The notes under the pieces are model-generated. The model was not told the origin of the DNA and searched no databases. It saw nothing but the letters and a program-made list of their open reading frames with translations. A program made the position numbers and the translations under genes. A stretch of DNA of 64,000 bases from Streptococcus sp. 263_SSPC (GTDB taxonomy: Bacteria > Bacillota > Bacilli > Lactobacillales > Aerococcaceae): contig NZ_JVNU01000027.1 in assembly GCF_001071995.1 (NCBI RefSeq), forward strand, positions 62,001 through 126,000, read 5' to 3'. This document shows positions 9,417 through 20,228 of this stretch, one piece after another. Positions within the stretch are counted from its first letter, which is position 1. Each line of letters begins with the position of its first letter.

Positions 9417-10476
9417 GCTCCTTTAAGGCCTTGATTTGATAGTATCTGAATAAGAAGAAATCCAGTTTTTTCCCTTCTGCTTCAAACTGGTCTTTAGCCT
9501 CTTTATACTTTGGATACTGCTCGTTTTCGAAAAGTTCTTTGTACGCCACGGCAGCCTTCGTTTCTTCTACACGTTTATAAAATGCATCTTTTGTAAGTAA
9601 TAAATGCTTTAAGAGATGATCATTAATCGTGCTCTCTTTGAGTTTACGTAGACGTGCAATCTCCGTTCGTTTTAATCCTTTTTCAAATAGACGAACTGTT
9701 TCTTGAACGGAACTCGTTTCATGAGAAATCCATTCAAACATTTTAGAAAACCATCCATAAGTGATTGGAGAATTTTCAGGTTCCTCAAAGACATCACTCA
9801 CCCATTTCATTAAGACTAATCTTGAGAGAGGTTCACAGTCTTCAACTATGGTAAATTCCCATAACGAAACGAGCTCGTCTTCTAGAGCCGCTGTCGACTT
9901 AGCTCCATTAAAAAGCCCTACCCAATGTCCTTTCACAGATTCATCTTGTTTATCCGCCCAAACCTTGAACTCTTCAACAACACTACTAAACCAAACGGAC
10001 GTAATGTTCTCTTTTTCTTCTTTATACCATCGTTTAAATAATTGCTGTAACCACACATTTTGAATAAGAGGACGATAGTTTGTTTCTTCGTAGCAGTGAT
10101 AACTAATCCATTCAATCCAGAGTCTTGTCACATCTCGTAATTGCACAAACGAATATGGATGCATCAAGTAATTGACAGGATGGCTTCCGTTTGTCACAAG
10201 CGAAAATTCTGGAATTTCTTTCAGTAGCACTATGCCCGATTCATTTTCGCTAACTATTCCTTCACGGAAGAATCCATCTACTAATTGATGAAAGTACTCT
10301 TCTTTTAAATGAGGTAAACTAGCAAAAAACACTTCAGTTTTATCTTCTGTCACGCCAATTAAAGTCGACATGGTACGATTTCCCGTTAAAATACGATATA
10401 ATCGATTTAACGGAACCACACCATACGACTTGATCGCATGTAATATCCAAATTTGATAAAAGGAGTACTGACTCAT
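9409..10476 (-). CDS. ypbB: YpbB-like helix-turn-helix protein
   Basis: A 355-residue soluble protein of unknown biochemical role. The C-terminal region has a helix-turn-helix segment ([20 protein letters not shown]), typical of the YpbB family encoded with RecQ/RecS. The gene overlaps recQ by eight bases, and the fer-ypbB-recQ-LysM order matches B. subtilis, which supports a DNA-related role with the helicase. Its ATG (10474-10476) overlaps the divergent fer ATG inside one CATG. Its ribosome binding site (AGAGGA) and promoter must therefore lie inside fer. Confidence 0.87.
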   Translation of the reverse strand: MSQYSFYQIWILHAIKSYGVVPLNRLYRILTGNRTMSTLIGVTEDKTEVFFASLPHLKEEYFHQLVDGFFREGIVSENESGIVLLKEIPEFSLVTNGSHPVNYLMHPYSFVQLRDVTRLWIEWISYHCYEETNYRPLIQNVWLQQLFKRWYKEEKENITSVWFSSVVEEFKVWADKQDESVKGHWVGLFNGAKSTAALEDELVSLWEFTIVEDCEPLSRLVLMKWVSDVFEEPENSPITYGWFSKMFEWISHETSSVQETVRLFEKGLKRTEIARLRKLKESTINDHLLKHLLLTKDAFYKRVEETKAAVAYKELFENEQYPKYKEAKDQFEAEGKKLDFFLFRYYQIKALKERE

Positions 10477-10729
10477 GGATAAAAAATCCTCTCTTTCAAA
10501 AATTTATACAAAAGTTGATTGCGAGTCTTGCATCGCATGTGGCATCTGTCAACTACGTGCTCCTGAGATCTTCGAGTACGATGCTGAAGGCATTGCCTTT
10601 GTAAAACAAGACAACAATACCGGAACAGTTCCACTACCAGAAGATACGCTAGAAAAGTTCAAAGATGCTTATACAGCTTGTCCAACTGGTGCCATTAAAC
10701 GAAAAAATAGCCCATTTAATGAAGACTAA
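10475..10729 (+). CDS. fer: Ferredoxin, single [4Fe-4S] cluster
   Basis: Small acidic electron carrier of 84 residues. Cluster ligands fit CIACGIC (Cys19, Cys22, Cys25) and the distant ACPTGAI (Cys69). Cys16 is extra relative to the usual pattern. The segment [15 protein letters not shown] resembles Bacillus-type ferredoxin closely. GGAG lies upstream of the ATG but inside the divergent ypbB frame, and the two start codons share bases. It is one of the few plus-strand genes here and ends at a strong terminator. Confidence 0.95.
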   Translation: MDKKSSLSKIYTKVDCESCIACGICQLRAPEIFEYDAEGIAFVKQDNNTGTVPLPEDTLEKFKDAYTACPTGAIKRKNSPFNED

Positions 10730-10736
10730 ATAAACA

Positions 10737-10770
10737 AAACGGACCCACAACAGTATGAGTCCGTTTTTCT
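10737..10770. terminator. Bidirectional terminator between fer and rluB
   Basis: Stem AAAACGGAC / GTCCGTTTT with an imperfect middle, followed by T-rich sequence on both strands. It separates the convergent fer and rluB. Confidence 0.85.
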
Positions 10771-10795
10771 TTTTGTATGACTCCCTAATAGAAAT

Positions 10796-11521
10796 CTATT
10801 TTTCGTCTAAAGCGAGCTTTCTTAGTTTCTGTACTTCGAACGAGCGCAATTCACGATAATCTCCAGGGCGTAAGTTTTCCAACGTTAAAAATCCAAACTC
10901 TTCACGTTTTAATTTCATAACAGGTAACTCAACTGCTTCAAACATACGCTTCACTTGATGATTCCATCCTTCGTGAATCGTTAAAGCGACAATCCCTGTT
11001 CCTTTATCTGTATCCACTGATAAAATTTGAGCTCTAGCATTTGACGTTTTCTTGCCATCTAAGACAATTCCACGTTCCAATTGACGCATTTGTCTTGGTG
11101 TTGGAATTCCTTTAACTTTGGCGATATATTTCTTCTCTACGTGATGCTTTGGATGCGTCATTAAGTTTGAAAACTCACCATCATTCGTTAACAAAAGAAG
11201 TCCTGTTGTATCGTAGTCCAAACGTCCCACTGGATACACGCGTTGTTCCACATCTTTAAAATAGTCCGTCACAACGGTTCTTCCTTTATCGTCACTTGCA
11301 CTTGAAAGCACGCCTTTTGGTTTATAAAACATGAAGTACACAGGTTCTTCTTTATAAATCGGAATACCATCTACCTCAATTTTATCATTGGCACCTACTT
11401 TAAAGCCGAGTTCTCTTACGACTTCACCATTGACCTTCACACGGCCTTCTTGAATAAATGCCTCACATTTTCTGCGGGATGCCACACCAGCGTGCGCCAT
11501 TACTTTTTGTAATCTTTCCAC
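10796..11521 (-). CDS. rluB: Pseudouridine synthase RluB family
   Basis: It isomerises a uridine in 23S rRNA, by family similarity the helix 90 region. The 241 residues begin with an S4 RNA-binding domain (about 1-60, MERLQKVMAHAGVASRRKCE). The RsuA/RluB catalytic domain follows, with GRLDYDTTGLLLLTNDGE holding the catalytic aspartate. The start is GTG at 11519-11521 with a modest upstream AGTAGG. It follows scpB by eight bases in a ribT-scpA-scpB-rluB cluster, a common Firmicute arrangement. Confidence 0.94.
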   Translation of the reverse strand: MERLQKVMAHAGVASRRKCEAFIQEGRVKVNGEVVRELGFKVGANDKIEVDGIPIYKEEPVYFMFYKPKGVLSSASDDKGRTVVTDYFKDVEQRVYPVGRLDYDTTGLLLLTNDGEFSNLMTHPKHHVEKKYIAKVKGIPTPRQMRQLERGIVLDGKKTSNARAQILSVDTDKGTGIVALTIHEGWNHQVKRMFEAVELPVMKLKREEFGFLTLENLRPGDYRELRSFEVQKLRKLALDEK

Positions 11522-11529
11522 AAAAAAAC

Positions 11530-12150
11530 CTACTCTTTCTCTTCTTCTACTTCATGATGTTCTTTAGAGAGCATTTCCAGCTCTTCAAACAAATCATGAT
11601 TATCTCTAAATAATTGATTAGCTTCTTCAGAATCTAAATCGAATAAATCGGAAGCATCTGGTAATGCATCCAGCGATTCTAATCCAAAGTAATCCATAAA
11701 ATAAGCTGTTGTCTTATACAATTTTGGACGTCCTGGAGTCTCTAATCTTCCAGCCTCTTCAATTAAATCTCTTAGCAATAGTTTTTGAATCGAACCACTG
11801 CTTTGAACGCCACGAATCGACTCGATATCCACACGTGTGACAGGTTGCTTATACGCGATAATCGCCAACGTTTCTAGAGAAGCTTGAGACAATTGAGAAG
11901 AATATGGAGAAACCGCATATTTTTCGATATATGATTTTAAACTTGCCTTTGTCACAAGCTTATAATGAGAAGCTGTGAGAAGAAGTTCTAGTCCACTATT
12001 TTCGTCCTCTAAGCGTTTCTTTAATTCATCTAGTAACTGACGAACTGCACTTCTTTCGAGTTCTAAAATATAGCTTGCTTCTTCTAATGTAATCCCATCA
12101 TCTCCAGCAACAAATAGTAAGCCTTCTAATACTGAAATGTAATTAGTCAC
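11530..12150 (-). CDS. scpB: Segregation and condensation protein B
   Basis: A winged-helix subunit that binds ScpA kleisin in the SMC-ScpAB condensin, needed for chromosome compaction and segregation. About 206 residues, with the conserved ASLETLAIIAYKQPVTR and IESIRGVQSSG. The frame can be extended upstream, but the GTG at 12148-12150 is preceded at seven bases by AAGGAG and matches the family N-terminus (TNYISVLEGLLF), so it was chosen. It overlaps the end of scpA by eight bases, which implies coupled translation of the two partners. Confidence 0.96.
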   Translation of the reverse strand: MTNYISVLEGLLFVAGDDGITLEEASYILELERSAVRQLLDELKKRLEDENSGLELLLTASHYKLVTKASLKSYIEKYAVSPYSSQLSQASLETLAIIAYKQPVTRVDIESIRGVQSSGSIQKLLLRDLIEEAGRLETPGRPKLYKTTAYFMDYFGLESLDALPDASDLFDLDSEEANQLFRDNHDLFEELEMLSKEHHEVEEEKE

Positions 12151-12904
12151 TCTGTTTCTCCTTTTCTTGTCTTTTCTCAATCAAAATATCCTCGTATGGA
12201 GAACTTTGAATAAAACGGACACGATGTTCCCGAACGAGCTGTAACATCGCTAAGAACGTCGTTGTAATCGCATGCCTGTTGAACGCTGGGAAACATTCCT
12301 CGAACGGAACTTGTTTCTTATCTGTATGCTCGATTTTTGAAATAATCGAATCCATTAATTCTTCAACCGTATGCGTTTCATGTTGAATATTGGCCTTCAG
12401 CGGCATCTTCGCAATATTCTTACGCGCTAATTTCTTTAACGCATTCCATAAATCTTGAGTCGTCACTTCTCCTTCTTTTAATGGAATAATCTCTTGCATC
12501 GAAGATAAGTCACTCGCCTCTTTCCCGAAGTGTAATCCCCTTAGGAAAGAGAGCTCCTCAAGCTTTTTAGCATTTTCTTTAATTTGTTGATATTCCAATA
12601 GTTGTTGCACTAACTGATCACGAGGGTCTTCCACGATTGGCTCCCCGTCTTCATCCAACTCTTCCAATTTTGGTTTTGGAAGAAGCAATCTTGCTTTGAT
12701 TTCTAATAATGTTGATGCCATTACTAAATACTCGGCTGCCACTTCCAACTCCAAAGTTTTCATGGAATGAATGAAGTTCAAATATTGCTTCGTTAATTCA
12801 TTCATCGGAATATCGTAAATATCGATTTTCATCTCACGAATCAGATGCAAGAGGACGTCCATCGGTCCTTCGTATTCAGCTACTTTAATTGTTAAATCTT
12901 CCAT
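12143..12904 (-). CDS. scpA: Segregation and condensation protein A (kleisin)
   Basis: Kleisin that bridges SMC heads and recruits ScpB in the bacterial condensin. The 253 residues have the conserved N-terminal EYEGPMDVLLHLIREMKIDI and the central AAEYLVMASTLLEIKARLLLP. The C-terminal winged helix contains TFLAMLQLVREHRVRFIQ. GAGGAACC precedes the ATG. The start overlaps the ribT end by 13 bases and the stop overlaps scpB, so ribT, scpA and scpB form one unit. Confidence 0.97.
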   Translation of the reverse strand: MEDLTIKVAEYEGPMDVLLHLIREMKIDIYDIPMNELTKQYLNFIHSMKTLELEVAAEYLVMASTLLEIKARLLLPKPKLEELDEDGEPIVEDPRDQLVQQLLEYQQIKENAKKLEELSFLRGLHFGKEASDLSSMQEIIPLKEGEVTTQDLWNALKKLARKNIAKMPLKANIQHETHTVEELMDSIISKIEHTDKKQVPFEECFPAFNRHAITTTFLAMLQLVREHRVRFIQSSPYEDILIEKRQEKEKQSD

Positions 12905-13269
12905 GGTTCCTCACTTACACGATGTTTATTCCATTTTGCGAGAATCACACTCGTCTCAATTGTTCCACTCAATACTTTATCTTCCATCTTTGCTAAATCT
13001 TCTAACATTTGGAATGTAATATTTTCCCCACGAAACGAAGGTGACACCGATAAGTATTTAATGACAATCGTGTCTGTTGTGCTTTCTCCACCAATCAATC
13101 CGATAAAATTCTCACTGTCGCTTTCTTTAAAAAGCCAGCATTTAATCGATGGATTTGTAGCGATTTCTTCAATTTCCTCTTGCAATCGTTTAAAGTCCTT
13201 GAATTCAGGGATGTAAGAAAGTAATCCCATCACAATTTTTTTATTCGTTGCTGAATAAGGTACTAACAA
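12892..13269 (-). CDS. ribT: RibT-like GNAT-fold protein
   Basis: A small (about 125 residues) GNAT-like protein. MGLLSYIPEFKDFKRLQE and IKYLSVSPSFRGENITFQML are the recognisable landmarks. B. subtilis RibT has matching MGLLS and HISVNPSHR segments as I recall them. An ATG at 13273-13275 is only about two bases from AGGAGG. A TTG at 13267-13269 has ideal six-base spacing and gives an N-terminus (MLVPYSATNKKIVMGLLS) aligning in length with Bacillus RibT, so TTG is preferred. No riboflavin biosynthesis genes are nearby. The acetyl-CoA loop is only partly conserved and the substrate is unknown. Confidence 0.75.
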   Translation of the reverse strand: MLVPYSATNKKIVMGLLSYIPEFKDFKRLQEEIEEIATNPSIKCWLFKESDSENFIGLIGGESTTDTIVIKYLSVSPSFRGENITFQMLEDLAKMEDKVLSGTIETSVILAKWNKHRVSEEPWKI

Positions 13270-13295
13270 ATTCATTCCTCCTAGAGGTTCGTCTC

Positions 13296-14111
13296 TTAAT
13301 ATAAAACTAAAACTTTACGAACCAATGATTTGAACACTTCTTTAACGCGTTGTGTTGTTTCTACCACTTCTTCGTGGTTTAAGTTTGCTTGCATTCCTGC
13401 AGCTAAGTTTGTGATACATGAAATACCAATCACTTTGATACCAGCGTGGTTTGCTACGATAACTTCAGGAACTGTTGACATTCCTACAGCATCCCCACCG
13501 ATAGCTTGTGTGAAGCGGATTTCTGCTGGTGTTTCATAAGTTGGTCCAGAGTATCCCATGTATACTCCTTCTTTAATATTGATGTTTAATTCTTTCGCAG
13601 CTTTACGAACCACTTCTTGTCCGTATTCATGGTATGCATGGCTCATATCTGGAAAACGAGGTCCAAAGCGGTCATCGTTAGGTCCGATGAGTGGGTTTGT
13701 ACCAGTGTAGTTAATTTGGTCTGTAATAATCATTAAGTCCCCTGGTTCAAATGTTGGGTTTGCACCACCAGCTGAGTTTGTCACAATAATCGTTTCAACA
13801 TCTAATAATTTCATTAAACGAATTGGGAACGTTACTGTTTCCATATCGTAACCTTCATAGTAGTGGAAACGTCCGTCCATGATTAGAACTTGTTTCCCTT
13901 CTAATTCACCATATACAAGACGGCCAGCATGACCGACAACTGTAGAAACTGGGAAGTTTGGAATATCTTTGTAGTCAAAGATTAATGGGTTCTTCACTTC
14001 TCCAGCAAGTTCACCAAGACCTGATCCTAAAATCATTCCGAAATCAATGTGACCAATACCTTTTTCTTGTAAAAACGCTTTTGTTTCAACTAATTGTTCG
14101 TATTTGCTCAT
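13296..14111 (-). CDS. punA: Purine nucleoside phosphorylase
   Basis: It cleaves guanosine, inosine and deoxy analogues with phosphate, for purine salvage. The 271 residues belong to the trimeric PNP family I: GSGLGELAGEV for phosphate binding, VVGHAGRLVYG, IIVTNSAGGANP, and GDAVGMSTVPEVIVANHAG with the base-binding region. GAGGGAACAAC precedes the ATG. It lies 19 bases after deoB, whose product handles the pentose 1-phosphate made by this enzyme, so the pair forms a nucleoside catabolic unit. Confidence 0.96.
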   Translation of the reverse strand: MSKYEQLVETKAFLQEKGIGHIDFGMILGSGLGELAGEVKNPLIFDYKDIPNFPVSTVVGHAGRLVYGELEGKQVLIMDGRFHYYEGYDMETVTFPIRLMKLLDVETIIVTNSAGGANPTFEPGDLMIITDQINYTGTNPLIGPNDDRFGPRFPDMSHAYHEYGQEVVRKAAKELNINIKEGVYMGYSGPTYETPAEIRFTQAIGGDAVGMSTVPEVIVANHAGIKVIGISCITNLAAGMQANLNHEEVVETTQRVKEVFKSLVRKVLVLY

Positions 14112-14130
14112 GTTGTTCCCTCTTTCTATA

Positions 14131-15300
14131 TTAGTTTAATTCTTTTAAGAAGCTTGTTCCGTTTCCAGTTGATGCTACACCAAAGTTTTCACTGATTGTT
14201 TCTGCGATATCACTGAAGTGGCCTTCTGGTAAGTGAGTTGGGTGTTTCAATGATTTGCTGATGGCTAACACTGGAATGTACTCACGAGTGTGGTCTGTCC
14301 CTTTGAATGTTGGGTCGTTTCCGTGGTCAGCTGTGATAATTAATAAATCATCTTCTTGCATGTTTTCAACGATTTCTGGAATACGAGCATCAAATGCTTC
14401 AAGCGCTTCTCCGTATCCTTTTGTATTACGACGGTGTCCATAAACCGCATCGAAGTCTACTAAGTTTAAGAAACTCATACCAGTGAAATCTTTCTTCAAT
14501 ACTTCCACTAATTTATCCACGCCATCCATATTGTCTTTTGTACGAACGAATTCAGTAATTCCTTGTCCGTTGAAGATATCGTTAATCTTACCAATTGCAA
14601 TCACATCAAATCCATCTTTCTTCAAGAAGTCTAATGTTGTTTCGCCAAATGGACTTAACGCATAGTCATGACGGTTTGAAGTTCTTTGGAAGTTGCCTGG
14701 TTCACCCACATATGGACGAGCAATGATACGACCAATCATATACGGATCGTCTTTTGTAATTTCACGAGCGTATTCGCAAATACGGTATAACTCTTCTAGC
14801 GGAATAATCTCTTCGTGAGCTGCAATTTGCATTACAGGGTCAGCAGAAGTATAAATGATTAAATCGCCTGTTTCCATTTGGTGTTTACCGTAGTCATCAA
14901 TAACAGCAGTTCCACTGTATGGTAAGTTACATACAATTCCTCGTCCTGAGAACTCAGAAATACGGTCTAATAATTCTTGTGGGAAACCATCAGGGAATAC
15001 TCGGAAAGGAGTTTTAATATTTAATCCCATTAATTCCCAGTGACCTGTCATTGTATCTTTACCAACAGAAACTTCTTCCAGTTTAGTATAGCTTCCTTCT
15101 GGATGTTCTACTGGTGGAACTGTTTTTAAAGGTGCGATATTTCCTAAACCATAACGTTGCATATTTGGCACATTTAAGCCCACAGTTTCAGAAATATGAC
15201 CTAGAGTATGTGAACCTGCATCATCAAATTTTGCAGCATCTGGTGCTTCTCCAATCCCTACAGAGTCCATTACAATGACATGTATTCTTTTAAATTTCAT
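14131..15300 (-). CDS. deoB: Phosphopentomutase
   Basis: It interconverts ribose or deoxyribose 1-phosphate and 5-phosphate and feeds nucleoside sugars into central metabolism. The 389 residues belong to the alkaline phosphatase superfamily with two metal sites: [12 protein letters not shown] near the start, [24 protein letters not shown], and HFSDIAETI near the end. The ATG at 15298-15300 was chosen over one five codons upstream because GGAG is nine bases away and the protein then begins [15 protein letters not shown] as in the family. It sits between xerD and punA, as in Bacillus. Confidence 0.96.
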   Translation of the reverse strand: MKFKRIHVIVMDSVGIGEAPDAAKFDDAGSHTLGHISETVGLNVPNMQRYGLGNIAPLKTVPPVEHPEGSYTKLEEVSVGKDTMTGHWELMGLNIKTPFRVFPDGFPQELLDRISEFSGRGIVCNLPYSGTAVIDDYGKHQMETGDLIIYTSADPVMQIAAHEEIIPLEELYRICEYAREITKDDPYMIGRIIARPYVGEPGNFQRTSNRHDYALSPFGETTLDFLKKDGFDVIAIGKINDIFNGQGITEFVRTKDNMDGVDKLVEVLKKDFTGMSFLNLVDFDAVYGHRRNTKGYGEALEAFDARIPEIVENMQEDDLLIITADHGNDPTFKGTDHTREYIPVLAISKSLKHPTHLPEGHFSDIAETISENFGVASTGNGTSFLKELN

Positions 15301-15323
15301 AGTTTCCATCTCCATTTTCTTTA

Positions 15324-16208
15324 TTACGAACGAGGATGTGCTTGTTTGTAAATTTCCTTCATTCGTTCGTTTGTAATATGTGTATAAATTTGTGTCGTAC
15401 TAATATCCGAATGCCCAAGTAATTCCTGCACGATTCGAAGGTCGGCACCCGCTTCTAAAATATGTGTTGCAAAGGAATGGCGCAATGTATGGGGGCTCAC
15501 TTCCTTTGTAATCATGGCCGTCTGAACAATTTTCTTTAAATTCTTCCAGAAACCTTGACGCGTAAACGGTCCACCTCTGTGATTCAAGAACAAGACATTC
15601 GATAACTTCTTCTCGTCTTCTAAAGCAGGCCGTGCATACTCTAAATAGTTTTGAATCCAGTTGGTTGCTTCTTGACCGATTGGGATAATGCGTTGTTTAT
15701 TCCCTTTCCCAATTGTTTGTAGGAATCCAAGTTCCAAATGCAAATCACTGAGTTCAATGCTAATCAGTTCGCTCACACGCATCCCAGTTGCATACAAGAG
15801 TTCGAGCATTGCTTTATCTCTTAAGCCTAGAACCGTCGAGGTATCTGGTACCTCAAGCAACCGGTTCACTTCATCGATACTGAGCGCTTTTGGCAACTGC
15901 TTCTTCGGTTTTGGCGGATGAATTTGTTGCGTTGGGTCTTTTTCTACCATTCGTTCTTGTACGAGAAACTGGAAAAACTTCTTCAAGCAGCTAATCATGC
16001 GGCTTGTTGAGCTTACTGCATATTCATCTTTTTTCAATTTCTGAAGAAACAGTACCATCGTTGTATGATCCACATCTTGAAGACGTGTCACCTTCTGTTC
16101 TTCTAAAAACTGAGAAAACTTCTCCAAGTCCCGTTTATAACTTTTAACGGTATTATCGGATAGCCCTTGAACGGCAATGCTATCCAGGAAGTAGTGTATT
16201 TCTTTCAT
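15324..16208 (-). CDS. xerD: Site-specific tyrosine recombinase XerD
   Basis: Chromosome-dimer resolution recombinase acting at dif with XerC. The 294 residues have an N-terminal SAM-like core-binding domain and a C-terminal catalytic domain. The catalytic set is visible: Arg in [10 protein letters not shown], Lys in [26 protein letters not shown] and the nucleophile Tyr in TQIYTH. A mobile-element integrase is unlikely because the neighbours (fur, deoB, punA) are the conserved ripX context of Bacillus and no att site or phage gene is nearby. GGAAGGG precedes the ATG. Confidence 0.95.
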   Translation of the reverse strand: MKEIHYFLDSIAVQGLSDNTVKSYKRDLEKFSQFLEEQKVTRLQDVDHTTMVLFLQKLKKDEYAVSSTSRMISCLKKFFQFLVQERMVEKDPTQQIHPPKPKKQLPKALSIDEVNRLLEVPDTSTVLGLRDKAMLELLYATGMRVSELISIELSDLHLELGFLQTIGKGNKQRIIPIGQEATNWIQNYLEYARPALEDEKKLSNVLFLNHRGGPFTRQGFWKNLKKIVQTAMITKEVSPHTLRHSFATHILEAGADLRIVQELLGHSDISTTQIYTHITNERMKEIYKQAHPRS

Positions 16209-16211
16209 CTT

Positions 16212-16661
16212 CTACCCTTCCTTTTGCTGGCAATTTTTGCAAATTCCGTGGAACGTTAGACGATGATCGAGCACTTGAAACTGGAATTGCTCTAATACTT
16301 TTTGTTCAACATCAACGAGTAAATCCTCTTCGACTTCTTGAATCTGTCCGCATTTCACACATAAAAGATGATGCGCAAAATGACGATTAACGGTTTGTTT
16401 TAGATGATAACGACCAATGCCATCATCAAACAGATTCCTAGAAATGATTCCTAAGTCGGTTAAAATCTCCAATGTTCGATACACCGTAGCTAGTCCAATG
16501 TCTGGATACTTCTGCTTCACGTACATGTAAATCTCTTCAGCCGTTAAGAGCTCATTCAGATGTTCTAGAAGGATTTCAACCGTTGCCTGTCTTTGCAGGG
16601 TCAGTTTAAAACCTTCTTCTTGTAATTTCTTTTGAATCCCTTCAATAGAAATAGATGACAA
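16212..16661 (-). CDS. fur: Fur-family metalloregulator
   Basis: DNA-binding repressor of iron uptake, or a related Fur-family metal sensor. About 149 residues: winged helix with GFKLTLQRQATVEILLEH and IGLATVYRTLEILTDLG, then the dimerisation domain with FAHHLLCVKCG and a C-terminal GICKNC pair. The two CxxC motifs predict a structural zinc site. The frame opens at a GTG (16676), but a TTG at 16659-16661 with GGAGG eight bases upstream gives the usual Fur N-terminal length and was chosen. The fur-xerD-deoB-punA order as in Bacillus favours Fur over PerR or Zur, though specificity cannot be proven from sequence. Confidence 0.88.
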   Translation of the reverse strand: MSSISIEGIQKKLQEEGFKLTLQRQATVEILLEHLNELLTAEEIYMYVKQKYPDIGLATVYRTLEILTDLGIISRNLFDDGIGRYHLKQTVNRHFAHHLLCVKCGQIQEVEEDLLVDVEQKVLEQFQFQVLDHRLTFHGICKNCQQKEG

Positions 16662-16679
16662 GCGACTCGCCTCCACTCA

Positions 16680-17543
16680 TTATTCTTCAATCAGATGGAT
16701 AAATCCTTCTTCTTGTGTAATTCGTTTTGCTTTTAATAAATTACCAATGGCACGTTTGAATTGCCCTTTACTAATTCCAAAAATCTCTTTAATTGTTTTT
16801 GGATCTGTTTTATCCCAATAAGGAAGTGTATGCGTTGGACGATTTTTCAGCATCGCTACAATCATCTCTGCATCGTCTCCAATGGCCTCGTGCGCACGTG
16901 GACGCATCGAAACATTCAGTACACCATCTGGGCGTAGCCCGATAACACGTACTGTAATTTCTTCCCCAAGCGTTGGTTCATACAGTCGTTCTGAAGGATG
17001 CAAGAATAATTTATACCCTTCTGGTGTGAAAATCGTTGTCCCCACAAGTTTTACTTGTGTCACTGTTCCTGTTAAATCTTTATTCAATAATCCTTTATGA
17101 CCACGAACAACTTTTTCATTTAATGCTTGACCGTCTCCCATCGTTGCCCATGTGCGGTCCTTTTTATCTTTAATTAAAGTGACATATAAACGATTATTTT
17201 TCTTTGGCCATAACTCTTTCATACTTGGAAGTTCATCCAATGAAACTACCATATCTTTATCTTCTAAACCAATATCCACGAATACGCCTAAGTCTTTTCT
17301 GACTTGTGTCACGCTTGCCCATCCATAACTTTCATTTGTTACTTCAGGAATGCGGAGCGTAAAGACTTTTTTACGCGAAGAATTCTCATATAAGAATCCC
17401 GTTACTACATCACCAATCTTTAGTGATTCAGTAGCGTCGTCTTTTTTTAGACGGAATGTTTCTCCACTCTTTTGAACGAAAAAGTACTTTTCATTTTCAT
17501 CCGTGATAACGGCTTGAACAACGGTCGATAATTCACTTGTCAT
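16680..17543 (-). CDS. cvfB: CvfB-type S1 RNA-binding protein
   Basis: A 287-residue protein of the CvfB/YitL family, RNA-binding regulators of virulence and translation in cocci. The central S1-like barrels include FVDIGLEDKDMVVSLDELP at about 95-115. GEEITVRVIGLRPDGVLNVS follows near 190. The C-terminal winged helix has IKEIFGISKGQFKRAIGNLL. No membrane or secretion signal is present. AAGGAGGTTTGTT precedes the ATG. It leads a short co-directional group with fur and xerD. Which RNAs it binds here is unknown. Confidence 0.9.
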   Translation of the reverse strand: MTSELSTVVQAVITDENEKYFFVQKSGETFRLKKDDATESLKIGDVVTGFLYENSSRKKVFTLRIPEVTNESYGWASVTQVRKDLGVFVDIGLEDKDMVVSLDELPSMKELWPKKNNRLYVTLIKDKKDRTWATMGDGQALNEKVVRGHKGLLNKDLTGTVTQVKLVGTTIFTPEGYKLFLHPSERLYEPTLGEEITVRVIGLRPDGVLNVSMRPRAHEAIGDDAEMIVAMLKNRPTHTLPYWDKTDPKTIKEIFGISKGQFKRAIGNLLKAKRITQEEGFIHLIEE

Positions 17544-17663
17544 AACAAACCTCCTTCTTCTACATTTGTCCTTTTATTTTACCACAAAATAGGGCTTACA
17601 GTCATTTATATCCTTGTATTTCTAACGATTTCTCTTTATTTTATGAAATGACTTCACAACACA

Positions 17664-17705
17664 AAAAAGCTTGAACAACTTTTTACGGTATGTTCAAGCT
17701 TTTTA
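17664..17705 (-). terminator. Terminator after pyk
   Basis: Perfect stem AAAAAGCTTGAACA / TGTTCAAGCTTTTT with a 12-14 base loop. The right arm continues into a T-run on the minus strand, 16 bases beyond the pyk stop. Confidence 0.9.
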
Positions 17706-17721
17706 TTATAATTTAAATGAA

Positions 17722-19140
17722 TTATACGCGAGCAACTTTCATCATGTTTGTTGTTCCTTTAATTCCTAAAGGTACACCAGCAGTGATGATCACTAAATCG
17801 CCTTCTTGAGCATTGTGGTTTTCGCGAACGGCTTGCATACAGATTTCGAACATTTCATCTGTAGATTGTGCGCGTTCAACGATTACTGGTTTAACACCCC
17901 AGATTAATGCCATTGCACGTTGTTGACGTTCAGAAGAAGTCACACCTAAGATTGTTGCGTCAGGACGGAATTTAGAAATCATTTTTGGAGTATGTCCTGA
18001 TTCAGTTGCAGCAACGATTGTTTTCACTTTTAAATTTTTAGCTGTATGAGCTACAGAACGGCCGATTGCTTCTGCCACATCAGTTTCATCGAATGCTTTT
18101 AATTTGAATTTGTCACGTACACGGATTTCTTGTTCTGTACGAACACAGATGTTAGCCATTGTACGAACAGCTTCAACTGGGTAGTCCCCTGCTGCAGATT
18201 CACCAGATAACATAACTGCATCTGTACCATCGAAGATAGCGTTCGCTACGTCACCAACTTCCGCACGTGTTGGACGTGGGTTACGTTGCATTGAATCTAA
18301 CATTTGAGTAGCAGTGATAACTGGTTTACCTAATGTATTACATTTCTTGATTAACATTTTTTGAACGATTGGAACTTCTTCCGCAGCGATTTCAACACCC
18401 ATGTCTCCACGAGCAACCATTAAACCATCAGATAACGCTAAGATTTCGTCAATGTTGTCGATACCTTCTTGGTTTTCGATTTTTGGAATGATTTGGATGT
18501 GAGTTGCGTTATGTTCTTTTAATAAATCGCGAATTTCTTGAACGTCTGAAGCACGACGAACGAAACTTGCAGCGATAAAGTCGATATCATTTTCAATACC
18601 GAAGATAATATCTGCACGGTCTTTTTCAGTAATACCAGGTAATTTTGTTTTAACGCCAGGAACGTTAATTCCTTTTTTGTTTTTAACAACACCACTGTTG
18701 TTTACTACGCAGACGATTTCGCCATTAGCGTGGTCCACTTCAGTAACTGCTAACCCTACTAAACCATCATCTACTAAGATAATTGATCCAGGTTTAACAT
18801 CGTTGATTAATTCTGGGTAAGTGATAGAGAATTTTTCTTTTGTTCCTAGCACTTCAGTCATTGAAATACGAACAACGTCACCAGTGTGGAATTCAATCGC
18901 ACCATTTTCCATATCATGAGTACGGATTTCTGGTCCTTTAGTATCTAAAAGAATCGCGATAACGCGGCCTGTTTCTTTACGGATTTTTTTGATTGCGTTG
19001 ATACGTTCTAAATGTTCTGCATGGTCACCATGAGAGAAGTTTAAACGTGCAACGTTCATTCCTGCTTCTGCTAAAGCTGCTAATTTTTCTGGTGCTTCAC
19101 TGGCAGGTCCAATTGTACATACGATTTTAGTTCTTTTCAT
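17722..19140 (-). CDS. pyk: Pyruvate kinase
   Basis: The last step of glycolysis, phosphoenolpyruvate to pyruvate with ATP formation. The 472 residues contain [19 protein letters not shown] and the catalytic [27 protein letters not shown] and TATQMLDSM complete the barrel. The length is that of the core enzyme; the extra C-terminal PEP-utiliser domain found in Bacillus pyruvate kinase is absent. It follows pfkA by 24 bases, the conserved pfkA-pyk glycolytic operon of Lactobacillales. Confidence 0.98.
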   Translation of the reverse strand: MKRTKIVCTIGPASEAPEKLAALAEAGMNVARLNFSHGDHAEHLERINAIKKIRKETGRVIAILLDTKGPEIRTHDMENGAIEFHTGDVVRISMTEVLGTKEKFSITYPELINDVKPGSIILVDDGLVGLAVTEVDHANGEIVCVVNNSGVVKNKKGINVPGVKTKLPGITEKDRADIIFGIENDIDFIAASFVRRASDVQEIRDLLKEHNATHIQIIPKIENQEGIDNIDEILALSDGLMVARGDMGVEIAAEEVPIVQKMLIKKCNTLGKPVITATQMLDSMQRNPRPTRAEVGDVANAIFDGTDAVMLSGESAAGDYPVEAVRTMANICVRTEQEIRVRDKFKLKAFDETDVAEAIGRSVAHTAKNLKVKTIVAATESGHTPKMISKFRPDATILGVTSSERQQRAMALIWGVKPVIVERAQSTDEMFEICMQAVRENHNAQEGDLVIITAGVPLGIKGTTNMMKVARV

Positions 19141-19164
19141 TTTGTCCTTGACTCCTTTTGTTTT

Positions 19165-20136
<972 letters not shown>

Positions 20137-20228
20137 TCACCTCTTAGATTTATTTTTACTGGAACAAGCCCATTTGTAGTTATTTTATCACTTTTTTAGA
20201 CAAATGTCTTTCATTTTCATAAACTTTT

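Noticed and set aside
15324-16208. Tyrosine recombinase as a sign of an integrated element
   Set aside because: It has the conserved fur-xerD-deoB-punA neighbourhood and XerD length, with no att repeats, phage or conjugation genes nearby.
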